Source: UBA3210 sp963623095 (GTDB lineage: Bacteria > Bacillota_I > Bacilli_A > RFN20 > CAG-449). Taken from it: 40,381 nucleotides of DNA. The translations under genes were made by a program, and so were the position numbers. Below are positions 7,652 to 16,273 of the stretch, piece after piece. The stretch is taken from positions 1 to 40,381 of the forward strand of contig CAVFKD010000015.1 in assembly GCA_963623095.1 (NCBI GenBank), read 5' to 3'. The notes under the pieces are model-generated. The model was not told the DNA's origin. It made no database searches and saw only the letters and a list, made by a program, of their open reading frames with translations. Numbering within the stretch: position 1 is the first letter of the stretch; each line of letters opens with the position of its first letter.

Positions 7652-8137
7652 ATGAAAAAGTATCATGGAGTAATCGGAGGAATATTATTAACACTTCTAG
7701 GAGCTATTCTCTTAGGAGGATTTATTTCTATATTTACTATATTTAATACTCAAATTAGAAATGCTATACCAAATGATACTTCTTATATATTTGTAATCCT
7801 TATTGCCAGTGTTATTTCTTTATTATTCCTTGTTGGAGGAATATATGTTACATATAAAGAAATTCAAAATTCTAAAAAATTAGATGCATTAGATGCTTTA
7901 GGAATAAGAAAAATAGGAATAGTTAAAAATGTTAGATCACATCCTAAAGATAAAACATTAATTCAATTTGATTTAGAAGTTATTATTTCCAATAAGGGTA
8001 CAAAACATATTTTTATATCAGATTGGATTGCATATCGTAATTTTCCTATTGAAAATGGTGTTTATTTATATGTTATTTACGCGAAAGAAAATCTAGATAA
8101 ATACGCGATTGTATACGATAAAATTATTAGAAAATAA
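7652..8137 (+). CDS. Two-helix membrane protein with DUF3592-like soluble domain
   Basis: A 161-residue protein with two hydrophobic segments (about residues 8-30 and 44-67) followed by a cytoplasmic or outer beta-rich section of about 85 residues. That section begins with a GIVKNV strand, continues through a charged pair of strands, and closes with NGVYLYVIYAKEN, which recalls the layout of DUF3592-type proteins. TAGGTGATG gives a usable ribosome site, and a terminator follows the gene. It is divergent from the nickel operon and may share its control region. I do not recognise a function. Confidence 0.7.
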   Translation: MKKYHGVIGGILLTLLGAILLGGFISIFTIFNTQIRNAIPNDTSYIFVILIASVISLLFLVGGIYVTYKEIQNSKKLDALDALGIRKIGIVKNVRSHPKDKTLIQFDLEVIISNKGTKHIFISDWIAYRNFPIENGVYLYVIYAKENLDKYAIVYDKIIRK

Positions 8138-8197
8138 AATTAATTATCTTTAAAACCGAATTTTACGAATTAGAAAATTAAGGTTTGGAAAAAATCG

Positions 8198-8226
8198 GAA
8201 GGTTTTATAAAAAAGCCTTCTTTTTT
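8198..8226 (+). terminator. Intrinsic terminator
   Basis: GAAGG (8198-8202) pairs with CCTTC (8216-8220) and is followed by TTTTTT. It ends the transcript of the upstream membrane-protein gene. Confidence 0.75.
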
Positions 8227-8285
8227 GTTTGTCCTTAATTTTAAATATTGGTTTTTTTCGAACGAAAATTTATGTAAAGGCTTTC

Positions 8286-8319
8286 TGTAATCTCTTACAT
8301 TATTTTGAAAACGTTATCA
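8286..8319 (+). promoter_or_regulatory. cre-like catabolite site with adjacent TGTAA/TTACA dyad
   Basis: TGAAAACGTTATCA (8306-8319) matches the CcpA operator pattern TGNAANCGNWWNCA at every fixed position. Directly upstream lies the dyad TGTAA-TCTC-TTACA (8286-8299). A TTGAAA at 8305-8310 followed after 17 bases by TACATT may be the promoter, in which case CcpA would repress. Further down the leader, TGGTC and GACCA (about 8366-8385) can form a short hairpin. Confidence 0.55.
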
Positions 8320-8412
8320 CGAAAATTTACATTGTTTTTTTCTTTAAAAAATTATTATATATACGTGGTCAAAGAAAAAGACCATGAAATTAAATTAAAG
8401 GAGATGAACCAT

Positions 8413-8616
8413 ATGTCATATACAGTAGACGGAATCATTAACAAAAATAAAGTAAATACAAAGAACTTCAATTCATTAGAAGACGCATATAATTATTTAG
8501 ATAACTTATTAGATAAAACAAACGCTCAAGTTGAAGATGTAGTTTCAAAAGATTCAACAATTGAATATTATTGCACAGATTATACAAGATTATTCTTAAC
8601 AGCTAATTTATTCTAA
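8413..8616 (+). CDS. Small hypothetical protein (67 residues)
   Basis: I start this gene at ATG 8413 because AAAGGAG lies 9 bases upstream; an in-frame ATG at 8305 would put the cre-like site and leader inside the gene. The product, beginning MSYTVDGII, is acidic with an amphipathic helix (SLEDAYNYLDNLLDK, residues about 22-36) and no membrane segment or signal peptide. It has its own promoter region, cre-like site and a strong terminator, so it is a monocistronic, probably sugar-responsive gene. I do not recognise a family. Confidence 0.68.
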   Translation: MSYTVDGIINKNKVNTKNFNSLEDAYNYLDNLLDKTNAQVEDVVSKDSTIEYYCTDYTRLFLTANLF

Positions 8617-8640
8617 TTATTTTTGTTAAATCGTAAAAAA

Positions 8641-8666
8641 AACCTCAGGATCAATGTCCTGAGGTT
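8641..8666. terminator. Bidirectional intrinsic terminator
   Basis: AACCTCAGGA (8641-8650) and TCCTGAGGTT (8657-8666) form a perfect 10-pair stem with a 6-base loop, with A-tract before and T-tract after. It serves both the small plus-strand gene and the minus-strand kinase-like gene. Confidence 0.92.
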
Positions 8667-8675
8667 TTATTTTGC

Positions 8676-9257
8676 TTATTTGTCTTGTAAATATTTAACA
8701 ATTCTAGTCATAGAATCTTTAAATTCGTCATCAGAATTATTATTAAATACTACAAAGTTTTTAATTCCAACTGGTTCTTCAAAATTACATCTTTTAATAT
8801 ATTCATCCCAGTTCGCGAGTTTCCAAGTATCACGATCAGAATTTCTCGCAATCATTCTTTGTTTACAAACTTCTGGAGCAGTCTTAACCCAAATAACTAC
8901 TAATTCTCCACCCATGTCTTCTAATTTCTTTTCAAGATCATGCATGTAATTAATATCTCTAATTTCACGAGTAAAAGGAGCGTTGATTAAAACTAAATCT
9001 TCATATTGAAGTGCCTCAAAAGCTAAATCAAGAACACAATAATATTCTTCATTACGAATATATTTTTCAAAGAAGTCACTAGAACGATTATATTCTTCGT
9101 TTGCGACTAAGAAAATTTGTTTTGATAATGTAATTAAAGTATCTTTATCCAAGTAGACAACATGTTCCAAAGCAGAAGCTAACTTTTTTGAAATATATGT
9201 TTTACCACATGCTGGAGGAGAAGTTACTAAAATTAACTTTTTTAAGATTTTACCCAT
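8676..9257 (-). CDS. P-loop kinase-like ATPase (AAA_33/zeta-toxin-like fold)
   Basis: A 193-residue P-loop protein. The Walker A is SPPACGKT near residues 13-20, followed by YLDKDTL near 35-41 (a substrate/magnesium aspartate typical of small-molecule kinases). After an INAPF strand near 91-95, IWVKTAPEVCKQRMIARNSDRD near 121-142 has the arginine lid of the shikimate/gluconate-kinase-like group. The C-terminus is a short helix. A GAGG ribosome site lies 10 bases before the ATG. The substrate is unknown; it could phosphorylate a small molecule or RNA end. It stands alone between two terminators or intergenic gaps. Confidence 0.75.
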   Translation of the reverse strand: MGKILKKLILVTSPPACGKTYISKKLASALEHVVYLDKDTLITLSKQIFLVANEEYNRSSDFFEKYIRNEEYYCVLDLAFEALQYEDLVLINAPFTREIRDINYMHDLEKKLEDMGGELVVIWVKTAPEVCKQRMIARNSDRDTWKLANWDEYIKRCNFEEPVGIKNFVVFNNNSDDEFKDSMTRIVKYLQDK

Positions 9258-9311
9258 AAGTTAGAACCTCACATTCCTATTTATTATATTTAATCGATAA
9301 ATAAAAATCAA

Positions 9312-9954
9312 TTATTTTACTTTAACACCTAAAATTGTTATTAAATTTATCGCTTGAGTAGGATTTACGCTCATACCTTTTAAAGAATAAGCATTGATTT
9401 TAATTTTTGCAATATTGGAATTAGATAAATCTAATTCATCAATTTTCATATTTAATAATTCACTACCTTCTAAATCCAAATTATTAAATTCACTATTTAA
9501 AATATATGTTTGATTAAAGAAAGATTCTTTCATAATACTATCTTTTAAAACTAATCCATTAATATTGGAAAAAGAAAAATTTAAATAACGACAAGAACAA
9601 TTCNNNNNNNNNNGAACAATTCTCTATCACTAAATTTTTAATACTTGTTTGATCCATATGAATATTTAATAACTTACAATTATTAAAATATAAATTATTA
9701 ACTCCATATCTAGTTAAACTAACATTGATTAATGTGCAATGATCAAAGATGCAGTTAACAAAATCAACATTAATAAGTTTTAGCTTACTAAAATCGATAT
9801 TAACAAATTTACAATCAGATATTTTCAAATCTTTAATTGTTAATCCTTCGTTATTAGAATAACTAATCTCTTTGTTTAAGAAATCATCATTTTCAATGCA
9901 AGTAATTAAATCAGTTTTTTCTAAATTGTGTAATACTACTTTATTGTCTTTCAT
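9312..9954 (-). CDS. Pentapeptide-repeat-like protein interrupted by assembly gap
   Basis: Two open frames (9559-9954 and 9312-9533) are halves of one gene split by 10 Ns at 9604-9613. The identical 9-mer GAACAATTC flanks the Ns. Merging the two copies and removing the Ns deletes 19 bases, giving 624 bases, exactly 207 codons plus stop, and a continuous reading IENCSCRYLNFS across the junction. The product consists of degenerate five-residue repeats with central L/F/V at regular spacing (DCKFVNIDF, NCIFDHCTL, NNCKLLNIHM), a right-handed beta-helix. The ATG follows the psuG stop by one base without a clear ribosome site. Its role is unknown. Confidence 0.75.
9595..9622. other. Scaffold gap (10 N) with duplicated 9-base flanks
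   Basis: GAACAATTC occurs at 9595-9603 and again at 9614-9622 around ten Ns. This is the signature of two contig ends that overlap by a short unmerged k-mer and were joined with a nominal gap, not a real insertion. Confidence 0.9.
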
Positions 9955-9955
9955 A

Positions 9956-10867
9956 TTATTTTTTTAAATTCGCTAATTCTTTTGCGATTAAACTACCAAC
10001 ATAAGCATTATTATAAACTAATTTGATATTAGCTTCTAATGAAGTACCTTTAGTTTGATCAGCGATTTCTTTTAATAAGAATGGTGTAACATCCTTACCT
10101 TTAATGCCATTTTTATCTGCTTTTTCTAATGCATCATCAATATATTTATTGATAACTTCATTAGGTAAAGAATATTCATCTGGGATTGGATTAGAAATTA
10201 ATACGCCACCATTAAGTTTTAATGCACGTTTATAATAAATGGTTTCTGCAATTTCATGAGCGTCATCCATCTTATAATCAAGTTTTAAGCCTGAATCTTT
10301 AGAATAGAAAGCTGCAAGATTTTCTGATTTATATCCTAATACTGGTACACCTTGAGTTTCTAAATATTCTAATGTTCTTGGTAAATCTAAAATAGCCTTT
10401 GCGCCTGCGCAGATAACACTTACATTAGTATGAGCGAGTTCTTGTAAGTCCGCGGAAATATCCATAGTTACTTCACCATGTCTATGAACTCCTCCAATAC
10501 CGCCTGTAACAAATATTTCAATACCTGCCATACTTGCTAAAATCATGGTAGTTGCAACTGTTGTCGCACCCCATTTCTTTTTAGCCATAACAACTGGTAA
10601 ATCTCTTCTTGATACTTTTAAAATACCTTTAGTTGAACCAAATTTTTCAATTTCATCAGGTGACATACCAACAATTGGTGTTCCATCGATAATACCAATA
10701 GTCGCTGGTACACAGCCATTTTCTCTAATGATTCTTTCTACTTCTAAAGCAGTTTGAACATTCTTAGGATAAGGCATACCATGAGAAATAATGGTTGATT
10801 CTAGAGCAATAACAGGAACGTTATTTTTTAAAGCTTCTTCTACTTCTTTTGAAATTTTAATTAACAT
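9956..10867 (-). CDS. psuG: Pseudouridine-5'-phosphate glycosidase
   Basis: This 303-residue enzyme reversibly splits pseudouridine 5'-phosphate into uracil and ribose 5-phosphate in the cytoplasm. The family signature LESTIISHGMPYP is near residues 23-35, followed by VPATIGIIDG, KKKWGATTVATTM and FVTGGIGGVHRG-like FVTGGIGGVHRH, all typical of PsuG. I choose ATG 10867 because GGAGA lies just upstream, whereas ATG 10909 would overlap the cardiolipin synthase gene. The usual partner, pseudouridine kinase (PsuK), is not adjacent; the downstream gene is the pentapeptide protein. A role in nucleoside salvage fits the purine genes elsewhere in the window. Confidence 0.94.
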   Translation of the reverse strand: MLIKISKEVEEALKNNVPVIALESTIISHGMPYPKNVQTALEVERIIRENGCVPATIGIIDGTPIVGMSPDEIEKFGSTKGILKVSRRDLPVVMAKKKWGATTVATTMILASMAGIEIFVTGGIGGVHRHGEVTMDISADLQELAHTNVSVICAGAKAILDLPRTLEYLETQGVPVLGYKSENLAAFYSKDSGLKLDYKMDDAHEIAETIYYKRALKLNGGVLISNPIPDEYSLPNEVINKYIDDALEKADKNGIKGKDVTPFLLKEIADQTKGTSLEANIKLVYNNAYVGSLIAKELANLKK

Positions 10868-10883
10868 ATAAATATCTCCTTTT

Positions 10884-12419
10884 TTATAATAATGGTTGTA
10901 GATTTTCAATTAATTTACATAAGAAATGTTTAAATTTATTTTGTTTATGTCCTGTCATATCAATACATTTAGGGAATGTTTCTTCAAAATCTTTTTTAAT
11001 ATCTTTAATAACAGAACTATTCGCAAACCATACCGCATCTTCATAATGGTGTAATAGACTACGATAATCAAGATTAATTGTACCAACTTGGGCTAATTTA
11101 TCATCGCAAACCATTTGTTTTGCATGAATAAACCCTGGTTCGAATTCATAAACTTTTACTCCTGCTTTTTGTAATCTTGCATAATTTGATCTAGTCAAAG
11201 CAAAAACAAGTTTTTTATCAGGAATATGAGGAACAATAATTCTTACATCAACTCCTCTTTTTGAAGCATTGATTAAAGATTGTTTAATTTTATCATCGCA
11301 TACAAAATAAGGTGTTGTAATGTAAATGTAATTTTCTGATTGATTAATCATATTTAATATGACATTTTCACCAATATATTCTTTATAGAATGGACGAGGT
11401 CCATCTCCATAAGGACAAATAATACCTTCTTCATCATATTTATCATAATTATTAAGATAGATATCTACTTTTTCACTCTTTTTGCTAAATAACATATATG
11501 TTGTTAGAAACATTACTGTTACTGAATCAACCGCAGGACCTTGAATTTTAACCATGGAATCTTTCCAATAGCCAAATCTCTCTTTTTTATTAATATATTC
11601 ATCCGCGAGATTACATCCACCGGTATAGAAAGTTTTTCCATCGATAATAATAAATTTTCGATGGTCTCTATTATTATGAATCGCGGAAGCAATTGGAATA
11701 AATCTATTAAACTTATAAGCTTTAATGCCCATCTTTCTTAATTTTTTATAAAAACTTGCTTCAACGTTTTTTATAGATCCTATATCATCATATATCAATC
11801 TTACTTCTACGCCTTCTTGAACCTTTTGCTTTAATATATCTAAAATAGAATTAAACATAATTCCTCTTTCAACAATAAAGAATTCAATAAAGATAAATTT
11901 TTTCGCAGTTTTTAATTCTTCTAATACATCTTTAAAAAATTCTTCACCACTTGGAAAGAAAGTAGATTTATTTTTTGTATAACCTTTATTCATATTAAAA
12001 GATTCTAAATATTGTAATTGTCCTAATTGAACTTTATCTACTTTAGAAGAAGTTTTTTCTTTTTTATAAGTTTTATTTTCCAAATAGAAAACATTTTCCC
12101 TATAAAAATCTGTAAAAAGATTTATTTGTCTTATAGATACATGGTTTCTTGAAAACATTAAATATGTGATTATTCCAAAGGCAGGAAATAACATTAATAA
12201 GAAACACCAAGAAACTTTTGCTTCATTAGGCATAAAACGGAAATTTAAATTTAATGCGATAAGTAACGCTAAAATAGAAAAAGCTAAGTTGACATAAAAA
12301 GAATATTCTTCAAAATAGATAACTATCCATACAAGAAATAAAACTTGTAAAACAACAAGTAATCCAAAGATAGTTAGTCTACCAAACAAAGTACTAAATA
12401 ATTTTTTTAAGAATTTCAT
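10884..12419 (-). CDS. cls: Cardiolipin synthase (phospholipase D family)
   Basis: A 511-residue membrane enzyme that condenses two phosphatidylglycerols into cardiolipin. Three hydrophobic segments occupy about residues 12-85. Two HKD catalytic motifs follow: HRKFIIIDG with GGCNLADEY in the first half, and HAKQMVCDD with GTINLDYRS in the second. Length matches bacterial Cls (about 480-510). Start at 12419 is supported by AGGAG; an earlier ATG at 12455 lacks one. It is divergent from the CNNM-type gene and 16 bases upstream of psuG, so probably cotranscribed with it. Confidence 0.94.
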   Translation of the reverse strand: MKFLKKLFSTLFGRLTIFGLLVVLQVLFLVWIVIYFEEYSFYVNLAFSILALLIALNLNFRFMPNEAKVSWCFLLMLFPAFGIITYLMFSRNHVSIRQINLFTDFYRENVFYLENKTYKKEKTSSKVDKVQLGQLQYLESFNMNKGYTKNKSTFFPSGEEFFKDVLEELKTAKKFIFIEFFIVERGIMFNSILDILKQKVQEGVEVRLIYDDIGSIKNVEASFYKKLRKMGIKAYKFNRFIPIASAIHNNRDHRKFIIIDGKTFYTGGCNLADEYINKKERFGYWKDSMVKIQGPAVDSVTVMFLTTYMLFSKKSEKVDIYLNNYDKYDEEGIICPYGDGPRPFYKEYIGENVILNMINQSENYIYITTPYFVCDDKIKQSLINASKRGVDVRIIVPHIPDKKLVFALTRSNYARLQKAGVKVYEFEPGFIHAKQMVCDDKLAQVGTINLDYRSLLHHYEDAVWFANSSVIKDIKKDFEETFPKCIDMTGHKQNKFKHFLCKLIENLQPLL

Positions 12420-12525
12420 TTTAACTTTTTCTCCTAACCTAGAATATTTTAACACATTAAAATAAGATTTGAGTATTATTTTTAAATATGTTATTATATT
12501 TTACATGGAGGTATTTTGAACCTAT

Positions 12526-13593
12526 ATGGATCACCCGATATTGTTTATTGTATTATTTATCTTACTAATGCTTTCTGCATTCTTCTCAGCTAGTGAGACA
12601 GCTTACACTTCATTCCCAGTTATAAGAATGAAAAATTTAGCAAAAACTAAAAAGACTGCAAAAATGGCCTTAAAATTAAAAGAATCATATGAAAAACTTA
12701 TTTCCACCATTTTAATTGGAAATAATATAGTTAATATTGCTCTTACATCAATCGCGACTGTTATCTTCGTTGAAGAAGGTTGGTCAACTGGATTATGTAC
12801 CGCAATAATCACTATCGTAGTGCTTATATTTGGTGAAATTATACCAAAGACATTCTCAAAAATAATTAATATTAAATTTGCAATGATAGTTAGTTATCCT
12901 CTAACTGCCCTTTTTTACATTTTCTATCCTTTTACATGTTTATTCGAAGGATTAACTATTTTAATTAAGAAAATATTCCACGTCAAAGAAGAAGTATCAA
13001 TGACTGAAGAAGAATTCGAAATCTTAGTTGATAATATTCATGATGAAGGTATATTAACAAACGTTGAAAAGAATCTTATTTTAAACACCATTGATTATGG
13101 TGATTTACTTGTTGAAGATATTATGACAAGAAATAAAAAAGTTATCTTCGTTAAAGATTCAGATTCACTTGAACAAATTCAAGATGTTTTTGAAACTTAT
13201 AACTTTTCAAGGTTACCAATTGCAAGAAATTCTAAAATCTCTTCTATTTATGGAATTATCTATCAAAAAGAATTCTATGAAATGTTATTAAATGATGAAC
13301 AAGATTTAAAATCAATTATTATTGAACCTATTTATACTAAACCAACAATTAAAATTTCTCGATTATTAAAAACATTCCAAAAAGAGCATCAACATATGGC
13401 CATTGTTAAAAATGGCAATAAAGTCTATGGATTAATCACTATGGAAGATATCATTGAAGAATTAGTTGGTGAAATTGAAGATGAATACGATGAAGAACGT
13501 GATGATGCTTACGAAGAAGCTGAAGAACAAGCACGTATTGAAGAAGAAAAACAAGAATTAAAAATTAATGATCAAACAGATCCAAAAAAATAA
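12526..13593 (+). CDS. CNNM/DUF21 membrane protein with CBS domains
   Basis: A 355-residue protein of the CNNM/CorC-hemolysin group, proposed magnesium or divalent-cation transporters. Residues about 1-130 form the DUF21 transmembrane domain, including SASETAYTS near 22-30 and GEIIPKTFSK near 104-113, both family hallmarks. Residues about 190-315 hold a pair of CBS domains (DIMTRNKKVIFV, RLPIARN, MEDIIEELVGEI). The C-terminal CorC_HlyC domain found in many relatives is replaced by an acidic tail of about 40 residues. GGAGG lies upstream of the ATG. Substrate uncertain. Confidence 0.9.
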   Translation: MDHPILFIVLFILLMLSAFFSASETAYTSFPVIRMKNLAKTKKTAKMALKLKESYEKLISTILIGNNIVNIALTSIATVIFVEEGWSTGLCTAIITIVVLIFGEIIPKTFSKIINIKFAMIVSYPLTALFYIFYPFTCLFEGLTILIKKIFHVKEEVSMTEEEFEILVDNIHDEGILTNVEKNLILNTIDYGDLLVEDIMTRNKKVIFVKDSDSLEQIQDVFETYNFSRLPIARNSKISSIYGIIYQKEFYEMLLNDEQDLKSIIIEPIYTKPTIKISRLLKTFQKEHQHMAIVKNGNKVYGLITMEDIIEELVGEIEDEYDEERDDAYEEAEEQARIEEEKQELKINDQTDPKK

Positions 13594-13599
13594 GCAATT

Positions 13600-13639
13600 A
13601 GAACTTCACTTTACTTTATTAAAATGAAGTTCTTTTTTT
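13600..13639 (+). terminator. Intrinsic terminator
   Basis: AGAACTTCA (13600-13608) pairs with TGAAGTTCT (13625-13633), followed by a T-tract. It ends the CNNM-type transcript. Confidence 0.85.
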
Positions 13640-13689
13640 CTACCATATCAATAAAAAAATCAATATAATAATTATGAGGTTTAAATTTT

Positions 13690-14328
13690 ATGAAAAACAA
13701 ATCTGTTAAATATTCAGTTATCGATATAACATTAATCGCTATGTTCACTGCGCTACTTGCCATATGTTCTTGGACATCAATCCAAGTAGGTTTAGTTCCA
13801 GTTACATTACAAACTTTCGCGATATTTTTAATCTTTGGTCTATTAGGATCTAAAAGAGGTACAACTGCAGTATTAGTTTATATTTTATTAGGTTTATGTG
13901 GTGTTCCAGTATTCGCAGGATTTGGATCAACCGCGAAATTACTTGGTCCTACTGGAGGATATATCATTGGATTTATCTTCATGGGATTAATCATTTGGTT
14001 AGGTGAATTTTTATTTAGAAAAACCGATAAAAAAGTTAAATTTATCACTAATATTCTATTTGAAATTATTGGTCTATTAGTATGTTATGGGTTTGGTACA
14101 ATTTGGTTTATGATAGTGATGAATGGTAAAGGTAATCCTTATACATTAACCGCGGCATTAAGCGTATGTGTTATTCCTTTCTTACTTCCAGATTTAGTAA
14201 AACTAGTAGTATCGGAAATCTTAGTATTAAAATTAAAACAATTTGTTCCTAAGTCATATTTTGATTATAAAAAAGAACAAAAAGAACTCATTGAAATTGA
14301 CAATCAAAAAGAAGGTTTACAAGCGTAA
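13690..14328 (+). CDS. bioY: BioY biotin transporter, ECF S-component
   Basis: A 212-residue integral membrane protein with about six hydrophobic helices, the substrate-binding unit of an energy-coupling-factor biotin importer. The family signatures are VPVTLQTFAIFLIFGLLGSKRG near residues 34-56 and KLLGPTGGYIIGF near 82-95. No ECF ATPase or T-component is nearby, so it presumably shares the general ECF module. It has a basic, non-conserved tail of about 25 residues. GAGG precedes the ATG, with TATAAT about 25 bases upstream. The single gene between terminators suggests that the organism imports biotin. Confidence 0.95.
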   Translation: MKNKSVKYSVIDITLIAMFTALLAICSWTSIQVGLVPVTLQTFAIFLIFGLLGSKRGTTAVLVYILLGLCGVPVFAGFGSTAKLLGPTGGYIIGFIFMGLIIWLGEFLFRKTDKKVKFITNILFEIIGLLVCYGFGTIWFMIVMNGKGNPYTLTAALSVCVIPFLLPDLVKLVVSEILVLKLKQFVPKSYFDYKKEQKELIEIDNQKEGLQA

Positions 14329-14340
14329 GCCTTCTTTTTT
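14306..14340. terminator. Bidirectional terminator overlapping the bioY 3' end
   Basis: AAAAAGAAGGTTTA (14306-14319) pairs with TAAGCCTTCTTTTT (14326-14339) with one G-U pair and a 6-base loop. The stem begins inside the last codons of bioY and ends against the convergent GH28 gene. Confidence 0.85.
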
Positions 14341-15647
14341 TAACGATTATCATATTCATTGTTATTGACATCTACTTCATAAAGATATTTTAAATCGGAT
14401 TTAGAAATAGTCATGTATGTTACATTTTCAATTACACCATATTCTTTAGCCTTTATATCCATGTTTTCAAAGTTAAGCTTATGCAATGGAGAATCATCAA
14501 ATCCAACTAAATTAAATATTCTATTTATACCTTTATAATCTTTTGTATAAGTTGATTTTACATCATTAATATCAATATAACTAATAGAAGTATTTTTACC
14601 ATTTGTAGGTTCAACTAATTTTTTATAATGCTCTTTTATTTCACCTTTATAAGAAGAAGGTAATTCACATTTAGAATAAGAAGGATTCCAATTAACAAAG
14701 ATATTAAACAAATATTTAACATTGATCATATTTAAATGTTTAATATAAATATCTTTAATATATCCTTTTCTTTGAGAAGAAGATTTAATACGGAATCCGC
14801 AATCGGTGCCAATAAAGGAAATATTTTCAATAAATATATCATGGATGCCACCGGAAACTTCGCTACCAATAGTTAAGCCAAATCCTTCATATAATTTACA
14901 ATTTTTAATTGCAATATGATGGCTAGAAATATTCTTTTTAATACCATCACTATCTCTTCCAGATTTAATACAAATTGAATCATCATTGCAATGAGTAATA
15001 ACATTTTCAATTAATACATCGTTAGAAGAATCAATATCTATTCCATCGGTTGAAGGAGATGTTTTAAGTGATGAATTAATTTTAATTCCATCAATATGAA
15101 TATTATTTGAATATAAAATATGAACATTCCAAAATCCTGAATCTTTACTAGTAAAATCAGATAAAGTTATTTTCGATGAGTTTTGTACTAAGACATTTCT
15201 TGGTCTTAAGCAATCATAATCACATGCCCATCTTAAATTATTTTTATCATATTGTTTTCTCATGCCTGAAGACATGTCTTCTCCCCAATATTTATTATAC
15301 CAATAAGGGCCTTGACCATTAATTGTACCTAGTCCTCTTATAGTAACATTATTAGAATCAATGACATTTATAATCGCAGGATAGAAATCCATATCAATAC
15401 CCGCGACTCTAGTATTAATTAATGGGTATTTAGTTTCATCAATAGTCCCTAAAATAACTGCATCTTCTTTTATTATTAAAGTAGTATTTGATTTAACAAA
15501 TAATGGGCCTGTTAAATAAATACCCTTTGATATAATTAAAACACCTCCATTAGAAAAGCATTCATCAAGAGCGTTTTGAAGAATATCAGTCACTAATTCT
15601 TGGCCTTTTTTATCTATTTTAAAATCTTTAGTATCCAAAATTATCAT
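14340..15647 (-). CDS. Intracellular GH28 family glycosidase (polygalacturonase-like)
   Basis: A 435-residue right-handed beta-helix protein of glycoside hydrolase family 28, expected to cleave galacturonan or rhamnogalacturonan oligomers. Motifs are STDGIDID (first catalytic Asp), NDDSICIKSG (the Asp pair) and FRIKSS. The usual catalytic-site histidine motif GHG is replaced by GFGLTIGSE. There is no signal peptide, so it acts on imported oligomers in the cytoplasm. I choose ATG 15647, with GGAAGG upstream; it overlaps the yggS end by 20 bases. Cotranscription with vitamin B6 genes is odd; the divergent GH105 gene fits better functionally. Confidence 0.88.
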   Translation of the reverse strand: MIILDTKDFKIDKKGQELVTDILQNALDECFSNGGVLIISKGIYLTGPLFVKSNTTLIIKEDAVILGTIDETKYPLINTRVAGIDMDFYPAIINVIDSNNVTIRGLGTINGQGPYWYNKYWGEDMSSGMRKQYDKNNLRWACDYDCLRPRNVLVQNSSKITLSDFTSKDSGFWNVHILYSNNIHIDGIKINSSLKTSPSTDGIDIDSSNDVLIENVITHCNDDSICIKSGRDSDGIKKNISSHHIAIKNCKLYEGFGLTIGSEVSGGIHDIFIENISFIGTDCGFRIKSSSQRKGYIKDIYIKHLNMINVKYLFNIFVNWNPSYSKCELPSSYKGEIKEHYKKLVEPTNGKNTSISYIDINDVKSTYTKDYKGINRIFNLVGFDDSPLHKLNFENMDIKAKEYGVIENVTYMTISKSDLKYLYEVDVNNNEYDNR

Positions 15648-16272
15648 ATAATATCCTTCCAAGTCGAATATGAGTCGCACCATTATCTATAGCACTTAAA
15701 TAATCATCACTCATTCCCATTGATAAATTAGGAAAAGATCGATGATATTTTTCTTCTAATCTATTTTTTAATAACACTAGCTTATGGAATTGAGCATCTA
15801 ATTCATCTTTAGAAGAATATTTAACGCTCATCATCATAAAACCAACTACATTGATTTTTTTATAATTTAAAACATGATCCATAAATTCATCAATATCTTT
15901 AAGTAAAACTCCATTTTTAGATTCTTCTTCATTGATAGAAACTTCAATAAAGCAATTTAAAGGTGTAGTTCTTTCTTTTTCAATCAAGTCGCATAATTTT
16001 AAAGAATCTAATGAATGTAAATAATCAATTTTATTAATAACTTCACTTGCTTTATTTCTTTGAAGGTGGCCAATAAAATGCCATTTAATATCTTCATTTT
16101 TCAAAGCTTCATATTTTTCTTTAAAAGCTTCGACTCTATTTTCACCAAAGTTATTAATTCCATGCTTTAAAAGATCCTTCATTTCTAAATGTGTAACATA
16201 TTTTGTCGCTGCGACTATTGTTACATTAGAAGGAATCGTTTTTAAAAATGAATCAATATCTTCTCTAACCAT
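15628..16272 (-). CDS. yggS: YggS/PLPBP family pyridoxal phosphate homeostasis protein
   Basis: A 214-residue single-domain PLP-binding protein of the alanine-racemase-like barrel fold, which buffers pyridoxal phosphate rather than catalysing racemisation. The PLP lysine is in AATKYV near residues 20-25; NFGENRVEAF near 41-50, WHFIGHLQRNK near 64-74, LSMGMSDDY and RLGRILY near the end are standard family motifs. It is directly downstream of the pyridoxal kinase-like gene with one base between, which makes functional sense for B6 salvage. The 3' end overlaps the GH28 start. Slightly shorter than typical (about 225). Confidence 0.94.
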   Translation of the reverse strand: MVREDIDSFLKTIPSNVTIVAATKYVTHLEMKDLLKHGINNFGENRVEAFKEKYEALKNEDIKWHFIGHLQRNKASEVINKIDYLHSLDSLKLCDLIEKERTTPLNCFIEVSINEEESKNGVLLKDIDEFMDHVLNYKKINVVGFMMMSVKYSSKDELDAQFHKLVLLKNRLEEKYHRSFPNLSMGMSDDYLSAIDNGATHIRLGRILYDNFGY

Positions 16273-16273
16273 A

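Noticed and set aside
9312..9533. Separate small gene or frameshift pseudogene
   Set aside because: The frame break is caused by ten Ns and a duplicated contig end; removing these restores one gene.
15628..15647. Frameshift between yggS and the GH28 gene
   Set aside because: Both proteins have complete family ends; the 20-base overlap with a GGAAGG site is ordinary coupling.
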